Shown one piece after another: positions 52,198-60,335 of a stretch of DNA of 64,000 nucleotides (position 1 is the stretch's first letter; each line of letters starts with the position of its first letter). The notes beneath the pieces were generated by a model that was given only the letters and a program-made list of their open reading frames with translations, was not told the origin of the DNA and ran no database searches. Where the stretch lies: the NCBI GenBank assembly GCA_016722565.1, contig JADKIU010000001.1, forward strand, positions 1,204,970-1,268,969. Direction: 5' to 3'. The position numbers and the translations under genes are program-made. The DNA comes from Bacteroidota bacterium. Lineage in GTDB: Bacteria; Bacteroidota; Bacteroidia; 2-12-FULL-35-15.

Positions 52198-53627
52198 TTC
52201 AGTTCCAAAAGCACAACGTTTTCAACGTGATGTGTTTGTGGGAACATGTCAACCGGTTGTACTTTTATTACTTTGTATTTTGAATCCAATAGTTGTAGGT
52301 CTCGTGCCTGAGTAGAAGGGTTGCAGCTGACATAAACGATTCTGTTGGGTTCTATCTCTAATATTTTTTTTGTTACATCTTCATGCATTCCGGCTCTTGG
52401 AGGATCGGTAATGATCACATCCGGCTTACCGTTTTCATTAATAAATTCGTTGTTCAACACATCCTTCATGTCTCCGGCATAAAACACCGTATTGGAGATT
52501 TTGTTTAATTCGGAATTTATTTTTGCATCCTCAATTGCAGCCGGAACATATTCTACACCAACCACTTTTTTTGCTTGATGGGCAACAAAGTTGGCGATGG
52601 TTCCGGTACCGGTATATAAATCGTAAACAACATCTGTGTTTTTGATTGCAGCAAATTCACGTGTTACTTTGTACAATTCATACGCTTGATCAGAGTTGGT
52701 TTGATAAAAACTTTTCGGGCCAATTTTAAATTTTAGGCCTTCCATGTTTTCGTAAATACTATCATTTCCTTTATATACGAGAATATCCAAATCTCCGATT
52801 GTATCATTTCTTTTAGAATTAATCACATATTGTAAGGACGTGATTTGCGGAAATTGGTTGGCTATGTGATCTAATAATTTAGGGATTTCTACTTTGTCGT
52901 CATAATGAAATGCAACAATCAGCATCCATTCACCGGTAGAAGTACTGCGGATGATGATGTTTCTTAAAAACCCGATTTGCTCTCTTAAATCGAAGAAAGA
53001 AAGGTTGTTTGCAAGCGCATACTTCCTTATTTCATTGCGTATTGCATTGGAAGGTTCTTCTTGCAGATGGCAGGTGTTGATGTCTAAAATTTTATCAAAC
53101 ATGCCTGGAATGTGAAATCCAAGTGCATTGCGGGAAACTTCTCCTGCACCATCTCCAAATGAAAGTGCTTTGTCGTTTACTTGTTCTTTCGTCAACCACT
53201 TTTTGTTGGAGAATGTAAATTCCAGCTTGTTGCGGTAGTTGTACACTTTTTGTGAAGGAAGAATTTTTTGTATTTCGGGTAATTCAATTTTCGCTAAGCG
53301 TGTTAAGGCATCGCTCACTTGTTTTTGTTTGTAGAACAATTGCCAGTCGTAGCTCATGTTTTGCCATTTACAGCCACCACAGGTTCCAAAATGTTCACAA
53401 ATCGGTTCCGTACGTTTATCTGATTTTTGTTTGATAGCAATAGCTGTCGCTTCTCTGTATTTGCTCTTTTTTCTGGTGACTTGTACATCAACAATATCTC
53501 CGGGTACGGCACCTTTGATGAAAATGACATATTCTTCCGTTCTGGCAACAGATTGTCCATCAGAGCTGGCATCAATTACAGTAATGTTCTCAAGTATGGG
53601 TAAAGGTTTTTTATTGGCATTTCTCAT
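52194..53627 (-). CDS. rlmD: 23S rRNA (uracil-C5)-methyltransferase RlmD-like
   Basis: Four hundred and seventy-seven residues. TRAM domain (about 10-65), iron-sulfur Cys77, Cys83 and Cys86 (EHFGTCGGCKWQNM) with a fourth Cys near 162, methyltransferase domain with DLYTGTGTIANF, DPPRAGMHED and the nucleophile in YVSCNPST. Sits as the last gene on its strand; the stop codon is made by the tandem repeat. Could be RlmD or RlmCD; I chose RlmD by length and cluster. Confidence 0.9.
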   Translation of the reverse strand: MRNANKKPLPILENITVIDASSDGQSVARTEEYVIFIKGAVPGDIVDVQVTRKKSKYREATAIAIKQKSDKRTEPICEHFGTCGGCKWQNMSYDWQLFYKQKQVSDALTRLAKIELPEIQKILPSQKVYNYRNKLEFTFSNKKWLTKEQVNDKALSFGDGAGEVSRNALGFHIPGMFDKILDINTCHLQEEPSNAIRNEIRKYALANNLSFFDLREQIGFLRNIIIRSTSTGEWMLIVAFHYDDKVEIPKLLDHIANQFPQITSLQYVINSKRNDTIGDLDILVYKGNDSIYENMEGLKFKIGPKSFYQTNSDQAYELYKVTREFAAIKNTDVVYDLYTGTGTIANFVAHQAKKVVGVEYVPAAIEDAKINSELNKISNTVFYAGDMKDVLNNEFINENGKPDVIITDPPRAGMHEDVTKKILEIEPNRIVYVSCNPSTQARDLQLLDSKYKVIKVQPVDMFPQTHHVENVVLLELK

Positions 53628-53649
53628 AACGCACGAAGTTACAAAAAAA

Positions 53650-53693
53650 TGGAACGCAGATTTAACGGATTTTCAGGATTTTCGCTGATTTTA
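53650..53693. repeat. GGAACGCAGATTTAACGGATTT-type dispersed repeat
   Basis: Fourteen-base words GATTT/GATTTT recur in TTTAACGGATTTTCAGGATT; a well-known type of intergenic repeat. Located between rlmD and its upstream neighbour. Confidence 0.5.
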
Positions 53694-53774
53694 TTTGCTT
53701 ACAGAGGCAGCAAAATTAGATCATCCTTTCAATTCACTCCTATTGTTCTGGATTCCATTTTTTTGTGAATGTCT

Positions 53775-54536
53775 TTACCAGTCGGTGCAATAAAAAATGT
53801 TTAGACAAGGATGTCGGTTTTGATGGTTAGGATATCCCGGATTATCAATATAGTCGTTGAAATCAGCACTTTCTGTTTTTTCTTCTGCATGTGTAACGTA
53901 AGGTTCATTTTCCGGTGTTAAATAGTAGTTTGAATCCAATTGTTTTTTGAATCTTGTGACCATTCTATTGCAGGAACCGCTCGCCCAGGTCACATCGATA
54001 AAATACCAGCTATTGTCGATTTTTACTTTATTCCAGGCATGGTTGGTATTGAACATGTTCAATTTGCGGAAGAAGTTTACTGTTTTGGGGTGTTGACTCG
54101 TGATTCCATTTACGATGTAACATTTTAATCCCGCAGCGCGACACAATTCATAAAACAGAAAGGTATATCCGCTGCAAATTCCTTTTTTAGATTTCATCAC
54201 ATGTTCTGCAATAGCATAATAATAACTTTTTGAATTGTTGTAATCTTTGGAATCGAGTCCTCTTATTTTTCCGTTGTTGTGAAATGTTTTACAATCGTAC
54301 GCAATGTTGTTTGTCATCCAACGAAAGATGGCTCTCACTTTTTCTTCCTCGGTTTCATACTTTGTGGTTAATTTTTTAGAGAGTTCCGGAATGGTGGTAT
54401 AGGTTTCTTTAAATGCAAGTATATCAGCATCCACTTGAGCGGTAAGTGTTTTATCAAGTGTGGCTTGGCCGAAAGCGATTTGTTGTTTTGTAAAAAATAA
54501 AATGAATACAAAACCAATGAATAGGGTCTTTTTCAT
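53775..54536 (-). CDS. Exported transglutaminase-like protein, paralogue 1
   Basis: Two hundred and fifty-three residues with a signal peptide (MKKTLFIGFVFILFFTKQQI). The transglutaminase-like core has Cys121 (SKKGICSGYTFLFYELCR), His166 (NTNHAWNKVKI) and Asp181 (WYFIDVTWASG), an intact triad. Paralogue of the gene at 54766 with the same motif order. Exported transglutaminase-like proteins of this sort usually act as proteases or protein-processing enzymes in the envelope; the target is unknown. Confidence 0.86.
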   Translation of the reverse strand: MKKTLFIGFVFILFFTKQQIAFGQATLDKTLTAQVDADILAFKETYTTIPELSKKLTTKYETEEEKVRAIFRWMTNNIAYDCKTFHNNGKIRGLDSKDYNNSKSYYYAIAEHVMKSKKGICSGYTFLFYELCRAAGLKCYIVNGITSQHPKTVNFFRKLNMFNTNHAWNKVKIDNSWYFIDVTWASGSCNRMVTRFKKQLDSNYYLTPENEPYVTHAEEKTESADFNDYIDNPGYPNHQNRHPCLNIFYCTDW

Positions 54537-54667
54537 AGCAGTAAAGATTAAAGGGTTCGTAGCGTTTAGTATTGATTCATTCGGCCGAATGTGTCAATAT
54601 AACGAGGTGCTATAAAAAAGATACGGGCGAGAAAAAGTTACTTTTTCGAATTGACTTTGGTGTTAGT

Positions 54668-54769
54668 GTCAGTTCGAGTGTTCCGGAGGAACGTATCGAG
54701 AACAAACGAAAAAATAACTATCAACTACTTCTCGATACTCTCCCGCTGGTCGAACTCGAAGTGACCTAA
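54668..54769. repeat. Large inverted repeat between transglutaminase paralogues
   Basis: Left arm GTCAGTTCGAGTGTTCCG... (54668-54703, containing GTATCGAGAAC) and right arm TTCTCGATACTC...CGAACTCGAAGTGAC (54729-54765) are imperfect complements. The stop codon of paralogue 2 begins right after the right arm. Confidence 0.65.
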
Positions 54770-55554
54770 TCTTCGGCTTGTTTGGTAGGATTGTTTCTTC
54801 TTTCGGTAAACCGAACATTTTCTGCATGTGTTGAATACAGATTGTCTTCCGATGCTAAAAAATAATAGGCATTAAATTTTTTATAAAACTTTTTTACGGG
54901 CTTGTCGCAATACCCTGCAGCCCAAGTAGCATCCAGATAATACCAGGTGCCATTTATTTTTACTTTGTTCCAGGTATGGTTGGTGCTGAAACTATTTCTC
55001 TTGCGAAGTTTTTTTATTTTGTCTTTGTTCTCGCTTGCTCTGCCTTCCACAAGTTGACATTCGATGCCTACACTTTTGCAAAGTTCGCGGAAAAGAATTG
55101 CATAACCATCACAAACTCCTTTTTTGTTTCTCACCACCAGCATCGAATAATTGTAATAGTATTTATCCAGTTTTATTAAAAGTTCTTCGGGTGTTTTATA
55201 GCTAAAATTTCCTTTCGGTGTTTTTTTGTTGTGGTAAGTAACGCAATCGTATGCAATGTTGTTGGTTACCCAGATGAATAATGCCCGTACTTTTTCTTCT
55301 TCGGTTGTAAAAGGTGCTGTGATTTCTTTTGCAAGAATGGGAACCGCTTTGTTTTTCTTTTTTAGTTTCAGAACGTATTCATCAACTTTTTTGAATTTTT
55401 CAGTAGCAGCGGAATCGGTATAGTTGGAGGAGTTGGTATTTACAGCGGCAGGTTCTGCTTTTTCAGCAATACTATCTATTACTTCTTGCGATGATGCGGT
55501 ATTCATGCAAAAAATAAAACAAGCAAAAAATATAAATAGTCTAAACACTCGCAT
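54766..55554 (-). CDS. Exported transglutaminase-like protein, paralogue 2
   Basis: Two hundred and sixty-two residues from the ATG at 55554 (a MTLKTLA extension is less likely to precede a signal peptide). Signal peptide MRVFRLFIFFACFIFC; core triad Cys148 (NKKGVCDGYAILFRELCK), His193 (STNHTWNKVKI) and Asp208 (WYYLDATWAAG). About 40% alike by eye with paralogue 1. Two copies in tandem suggest different targets or partners. The last residues QAED come directly before the inverted repeat. Confidence 0.86.
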   Translation of the reverse strand: MRVFRLFIFFACFIFCMNTASSQEVIDSIAEKAEPAAVNTNSSNYTDSAATEKFKKVDEYVLKLKKKNKAVPILAKEITAPFTTEEEKVRALFIWVTNNIAYDCVTYHNKKTPKGNFSYKTPEELLIKLDKYYYNYSMLVVRNKKGVCDGYAILFRELCKSVGIECQLVEGRASENKDKIKKLRKRNSFSTNHTWNKVKINGTWYYLDATWAAGYCDKPVKKFYKKFNAYYFLASEDNLYSTHAENVRFTERRNNPTKQAED

Positions 55555-55662
55555 TGCTAAGGTCTTTAACGTCATGGGTGCTGCTAGGCAGAATGACGAT
55601 TATACTCGGACTTTACTTTCTATAAAGTTACAGTTATTTTCATTAAATTTGTATAGTAATTT

Positions 55663-56913
55663 ATGAATCGTATGGAAACAATGTCAGAAAATAAAATTAG
55701 CGCACAAAAAGCAATCGAATTAGAGGAAAAATACGGAGCTCACAACTACCATCCGTTACCGGTGGTTTTGGAGCGTGGAGAAGGTGTGTATGTGTGGGAT
55801 GTTAACGGAAAACAATACTTTGATTTTCTTGCAGCATATAGTGCCGTAAACCAAGGACATTGTCATCCTAAAATTATTTCTGTCCTCATTGAACAAGCTC
55901 AAAAATTAACCCTTACGTCTCGTGCATTTTATAACGATTCGTTGGGAGAATATGCAAAATTTATCACTTCTTATTTCGGTTTTGATAAAGTATTGCCAAT
56001 GAATACAGGAGCCGAAGGCGTAGAAACGGCATTAAAACTTGCACGTAAATGGGCATATGAGAAAAAAGGCGTACCGGCAAACGAAGCAAAGATTATTGTT
56101 TGTCAAAACAATTTCCATGGTCGCACCATTTCTATCGTTTCGGCAAGTAATGATGAAGATGCGCGTAAAAATTTCGGACCGTTTACACCCGGAATTCTAT
56201 CCGTAGAATACAACAACGTGGCAGCGTTGGCAGAATTGTTAAAAGATAAAACGGTAGCCGGATTTCTAATTGAGCCGGTACAAGGCGAAGCTGGAGTGGT
56301 GGTGCCCGATGAAGGTTATTTGAAAAAATGCTATGATTTGTGTAAAGCAAACAATGTATTGTTTATTGCAGATGAAATTCAATCCGGATTGGGAAGAACC
56401 GGAAAGCTATTGGCTTGCGACCACGATGGAGTGCATCCCGATATTTTGATATTAGGAAAAGCATTGTCCGGTGGAACGTATCCCGTTTCTGCCGTATTAA
56501 CAAGCGATGAAGTGATGTTGTGCATCAAGCCCGGACAACATGGTTCCACCTACGGAGGAAATCCACTGGCATGTAAGGTTGGAATAGCAGCATTGACTGT
56601 TTTGAAAGAAGAGAAACTATCCGAAAATTCAGAACGATTAGGAAAATTGTTGTTAGCCGAATTGAAAAAGATTCAAGCAGAAAATCCGGAATTGGTGAGA
56701 TTGGTGCGAGGAAAAGGATTGTTTTGTGCGATGGTGATTAATGAACGCAATGGAAAAGACGCTTGGGATGTTTGCATTGAAATGATGAAAAACGGATTGT
56801 TAGCGAAACCTACACATGGCGATATTATTCGTTTTGCGCCTCCATTAGTGATAACTGAAGAACAGTTGATGGAATGTGTAAGTATTATTAGAAAAGTGGT
56901 GAAGATGTTTTAA
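55663..56913 (+). CDS. rocD: Ornithine aminotransferase
   Basis: PLP enzyme, 416 residues, turning ornithine into glutamate-5-semialdehyde, linking arginine and proline pathways. Start at 55663, with ATG codons at 55672 and 55681 as alternatives. EEKYGAHNYHPLPVVLERGEG at the N-terminus is diagnostic for the family; the PLP-Lys is in LGKALSGGTYPVSAVL; FIADEIQSGLGRTGKL precedes it. A -7 box TAAATTTG is at 55644-55651. A terminator follows the gene. Confidence 0.93.
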   Translation: MNRMETMSENKISAQKAIELEEKYGAHNYHPLPVVLERGEGVYVWDVNGKQYFDFLAAYSAVNQGHCHPKIISVLIEQAQKLTLTSRAFYNDSLGEYAKFITSYFGFDKVLPMNTGAEGVETALKLARKWAYEKKGVPANEAKIIVCQNNFHGRTISIVSASNDEDARKNFGPFTPGILSVEYNNVAALAELLKDKTVAGFLIEPVQGEAGVVVPDEGYLKKCYDLCKANNVLFIADEIQSGLGRTGKLLACDHDGVHPDILILGKALSGGTYPVSAVLTSDEVMLCIKPGQHGSTYGGNPLACKVGIAALTVLKEEKLSENSERLGKLLLAELKKIQAENPELVRLVRGKGLFCAMVINERNGKDAWDVCIEMMKNGLLAKPTHGDIIRFAPPLVITEEQLMECVSIIRKVVKMF

Positions 56914-56934
56914 TCCTATAAACAATAAATTAAA

Positions 56935-56966
56935 AAGCCTCGTATGTATTACGGGGCTTTTTTTAT
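56935..56966 (+). terminator. Terminator of rocD
   Basis: Stem AAGCCTCGT with ACGGGGCTT around a short loop, then a T-run at 56955-56963. Confidence 0.8.
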
Positions 56967-57102
56967 GAATAAGATTTGATTGTTTTTAAGCGAAACAAAC
57001 TTTTCAATTTTGAGTTATAAACCAAATGTGCAAAATGCATTCAATGCCGAACTCCTCATAAGGCATCTTGTAGTAAATGAAACTAAAAATTACTATATTA
57101 GC

Positions 57103-57155
57103 TTACTTCGGTGTATCGAAGGTTTGGTTTCAGGATGACCGGAGGAGTACAATGA
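57103..57155. repeat. Left copy of inverted dispersed repeat
   Basis: TTACTTCGGTGTATC and GGTTTCAGGATGACCGGA (57126-57143); an 18-base exact complement occurs at 58412-58429. The 344-base gap from rocD to the next gene holds this repeat, the rocD terminator and no gene. Confidence 0.65.
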
Positions 57156-57257
57156 GAAGAAAATGAATAAGTGTTCGAACCCCATTGCGCACCCGTGCTG
57201 CACCTGAAATAAAGTAAATTAATCCTTCACCTTAATAAGCATCGATTTTAGGGACAC

Positions 57258-57749
57258 ATGAATAAACTGCTTTTACGTTACAAAATCACTGTTAGTGATC
57301 AGAGACTGGAGATAATAATTAAAAGAAAGATCTGGCAACGGATGTTTTTTATTATTGTAATTGGACTCTACTACTCTTCTGGTCATTTTAATATTCGAAC
57401 CGCAGCGGTTTTGGTTTTGCTTGTGTTATTGACTTTCACTTATCGAGAAAAAATAGAATTTCATAAAAAAGGCGAGTATCTCGTTACAAAAAAAGGTGTA
57501 GTTTTAGGAATACCTGTTCTTAACTACTATAAGCTCGAAAACGCGTATTTAGATCTTGAATTAACCATAACAAAGCGTAAAGAGCTTGCGGATTATGATT
57601 CTGGTACAACAATTCTGCGCGTTTTTGTCCAAATAAAAGATACTGATATTAGCTATTTGATCACAAAGTTTACTGATAAGGAAGATCTAGAATATTTTTC
57701 CCAAACTATTAAGGATTTTAATGGCTTTACAATTCGGGAGACGAAGTAG
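57258..57749 (+). CDS. Hypothetical membrane protein
   Basis: One hundred and sixty-three residues with two hydrophobic segments near residues 30-75 (MFFIIVIGLYYSSGHF and TAAVLVLLVLLTFTYR) and a beta-rich C-terminal part (KGEYLVTKKGVVLG; DTDISYLITKFTDKEDLEYF) that resembles the PH/YcxB-like domains in small membrane proteins. Function unknown. It and its neighbour are enclosed between inverted dispersed repeats. Confidence 0.62.
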   Translation: MNKLLLRYKITVSDQRLEIIIKRKIWQRMFFIIVIGLYYSSGHFNIRTAAVLVLLVLLTFTYREKIEFHKKGEYLVTKKGVVLGIPVLNYYKLENAYLDLELTITKRKELADYDSGTTILRVFVQIKDTDISYLITKFTDKEDLEYFSQTIKDFNGFTIRETK

Positions 57750-57765
57750 TAAGTGTTATAATTAA

Positions 57766-58164
57766 TTATAATTTGATCTTGTGACCAAAGATCTTGAGAG
57801 TGCCATTTTCCTTGGTTATTGAGAATTCATGAATTTCAGGTGTCTTTCCTCTGTCTACTATATATGTCAACGCGACAAAGGGTTCACTTCCATATGTAAT
57901 TTCGGAGTTGGATAATTCAAACCTATTGATTTCTCCTATATTGTCGTTAATCATCATCAGATTTTTTTTCCATTGGTCTTCACTTACTTCGACAAAAAAG
58001 TTATCCGAGTAGTACTGCCTAATTACATCGTAATTTTGTTCTTGAATTTTTACCAGTAGTTCTTCCGACATGGATTTTGCTTCAGAAACATTTATATCGT
58101 TTTTATAGCTATTTCCGCAAGCTGAAATAAGTAAAATAAAAATTGCTGCAAATGTTTTTTTCAT
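57766..58164 (-). CDS. Small lipoprotein, NTF2/DUF4019-like
   Basis: One hundred and thirty-two residues with signal ending in LISAC (lipid Cys at about residue 16). The mature part is one alpha/beta domain (ELLVKIQEQNYDVIRQYYSD, FFVEVSEDQWKKN, EINRFELSNSEITYGSEPFV) of the NTF2/DUF4019 style. Converges with the plus-strand gene beside it. Function unknown. Confidence 0.68.
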   Translation of the reverse strand: MKKTFAAIFILLISACGNSYKNDINVSEAKSMSEELLVKIQEQNYDVIRQYYSDNFFVEVSEDQWKKNLMMINDNIGEINRFELSNSEITYGSEPFVALTYIVDRGKTPEIHEFSITKENGTLKIFGHKIKL

Positions 58165-58558
58165 GTCATCAAATATACTTATTAATCTAACATGTTTATC
58201 TACCCACTAGACAAAAGCCCCTACTAAACAATGTAAAATGTCTATAAATCACCTGTCAGACGCAATTTGTATCCGCTAGGTTTACCTTTGTTTGGATCTT
58301 TGAATACTAATTTTTTCGGATAAGTAGGGTTTCAACAGTTGTTCCATTTATTTTAGCAATTTTCCAATACAAAACCTAAAAAACATATTTCCCAACATAT
58401 CATCTTAGGTTTCCGGTCATCCTGAAACCCTCCCCTTCAAACTGGCTCCACTCATAAAATGTCCCCCAGACATTTTATGGAGTGCCCCTGGTACACCGAA
58501 GGTAGTAAATATTAATAATTGGGTATTAGGGTTTATAAATGCAGTTTAGAAAGGAATT
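58165..58558. other. Gene-free region with repeat copy and hairpin
   Basis: Contains the right repeat copy (58412-58429, TCCGGTCATCCTGAAACC), a 10-base hairpin ATAAAATGTC (58454-58463) with GACATTTTAT (58469-58478) surrounded by CACTC/GAGTG words, and GGTACACCGAAGG at 58490. No gene seen. Confidence 0.6.
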
Positions 58559-58990
58559 TTATATCGTTTTTATAAAGTGGTATCCTTTTTTTACAAATCC
58601 TTCTCGTTCGTAGAAGGCATGAGCTTTTTCATTTTCTAAATAAGCATCCAGCATTATTTTCTTGCAATTGTTTTCTATTGCTTTTTGGGTACACCAATCG
58701 CATACTAGTTTTCCAATCCCTTTGGAGCGGTAGTTTTTATCAATCACTACATTGTCCATTTCCAAATATTTCCCGGAATACAATTTGGTATTGATCCAAT
58801 ATCCGGAAATACCGATGCATGTATCCGCATCAAAAATAGCCACTTGTCCGTAGTCATTTTTTAGCATTTCGGGAAGCAGGATTTTGTAATCTTCTATGGT
58901 AAGTGTCGGTTGTAGTTGTTGAAGAAGAGAAATGTGTTGAAGCATTTCTTCGGGTGTGAGGAGTTCTTTGAAGGTGTAGGAGTGATTCAT
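58559..58990 (-). CDS. GNAT N-acetyltransferase
   Basis: One hundred and forty-three residues of Gcn5-related acetyltransferase fold. The acetyl-CoA-binding motif is NYRSKGIGKLVCDW around residues 87-100, and the C-terminal segments include LDAYLENEKAHAFYEREGFVKKGYHFI. The substrate is unknown; the N-terminal half includes EDYKILLPEMLKNDYGQVA. Single gene on the minus strand. Confidence 0.85.
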   Translation of the reverse strand: MNHSYTFKELLTPEEMLQHISLLQQLQPTLTIEDYKILLPEMLKNDYGQVAIFDADTCIGISGYWINTKLYSGKYLEMDNVVIDKNYRSKGIGKLVCDWCTQKAIENNCKKIMLDAYLENEKAHAFYEREGFVKKGYHFIKTI

Positions 58991-59471
58991 TTATTTATGT
59001 GAGACTGCGTGAATTGGTGATTGCCAATCCCTTGGCCCCCTTTAAAGGGGGAATTAATCCTGCTGTAATTTTAATTGTTGGTCACGATGATTATTTTATT
59101 CTATTGTTTGCCGCCACCTGTCACTTCTTTTTCGGAGGCATTGGTCCACGTTTGTAGATAATTAATCCATTTAAAGTTGCGCAACAACTGATCGCCACAA
59201 GGTTTGAAGTTTTGGTGGTCGGGTGTTCTGTAAAGCATTGACTTCACTTTTTGAAATTTCGAAAATCGACCAACTTTAAGATTTTAATAACATCTTCGTC
59301 TTTTAGCTCAGCGCTACGCGTAATTTTAGAATATCGTTGTTTGACAGCATCGTTTAGTGTTTGAATCTGCAAAGTTATCAATAATATATGAATCGTTGTT
59401 TCTTCTTCAAAAATAGTCAATATCGCCTCATTTATTTGTAGATTTGAACCTTGTAATTATGTTTTAAAATT
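58991..59471. other. Gene-poor region with palindrome and a broken minus-strand fragment
   Basis: CCCCCTTTAAAGGGGG palindrome (59028-59043), then a minus-strand remnant: one frame reads ...QTLNDAVKQRYSKITRSAEL... and stops at 59250, and another frame resumes MLYRTPDHQNFKPCGDQLLR...NASEKEVTGGGKQ and ends in TAG at about 59105. A frameshift near 59250 joins them. I do not recognise the protein. Confidence 0.55.
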
Positions 59472-60283
59472 ATGAATATGAGTAACGAACTATTAAATAA
59501 GTTACATCCGTATCTGGATACCTTGATTTCTTATTTACCAGGATTGATAAAAGCATTGCTCACCTTGGTCATCGGGTTTTGGCTGGCCAAACGCGTGGAT
59601 AAACTTTTGATTAAATATTTTAATGGCCGTCATTACGATGTTTCATTGGGAAGTTTTGTAAGAAGTTTGGTGAACATCGGATTAAAAATTATTGTTTTAA
59701 TTACGGTTGCCGGAATGATTGGTTTGCCAACCACTTCTCTTGTAGCAGTGTTTGGAGCAGCAGGTTTGGCAATCGGTTTGGCCTTACAAGGTTCTTTGTC
59801 GAATTTTGCTGGTGGTGTTTGATTTTAATTTTAGCCGTTCAAGGTGGGTGATTTAATAACGTGTCAGGTGAAAGTGGACAGGTAAAGAATTCAGATTTTA
59901 ATACCATTATGATTACGGAAAAACAAAACGGATTATTTTGCCGAATGGTGCGGTATCTAATGGTACGATCATCAATGTTTCTAAACAAGGAAGTTTGCGT
60001 GTGGATATTAAAGGTGAGTGTTGATTTTAATGGAAGACCTTCACAAGGTGAGAAAAATAATTCTGGAAGAGTTGAGTAAGGATGATTGATCTTAAAAGAA
60101 CCAGCGCCTACTGTAAATATTGTTGGCTATGCAGAAAGTGCAATGATGCTTTCCATTCGTCCATATGCCACACCCGACAATTCTCAATTTGTGCAGTTCA
60201 ATGCGTATGAAAATATTCATCAGGCATTAATCGACAATGGTATTAAAGGTCCGCAGATTAAGCGCGTAATGGTACAAGAATAA
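59472..60283 (+). pseudogene. mscS: MscS-family mechanosensitive channel broken by several indels
   Basis: Starts MSNELLNKLHPYLDTLISYL and has the pore helix GAAGLAIGLALQGSLSNFAGGV at residues 93-116. After this the frame is lost: LILAVQGG* precedes fragments LFCRMVRYLMV..., LRVDIKVSVDFNG and a last frame LKEPAPTVNIVGYAESAMMLSIRPYATP...KRVMVQE. Six or more sites show one base missing from a homopolymer, so this is almost surely an intact mscS in an error-rich sequence. The frame would total about 270 residues, a normal small channel. Confidence 0.88.
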
Positions 60284-60290
60284 ATAAAAA

Positions 60291-60318
60291 AGCTCCCGAT
60301 GATTCGGGAGCTTTTTTT
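60291..60318. terminator. Bidirectional terminator
   Basis: Stem AGCTCCCGA (60291-60299) with TCGGGAGCT (60304-60312), four-base loop, A-run to the left and T-run to the right. Serves mscS on the plus strand and the E1 gene on the minus strand. Confidence 0.88.
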
Positions 60319-60335
60319 ATAAAAGGGGGTAGTTA

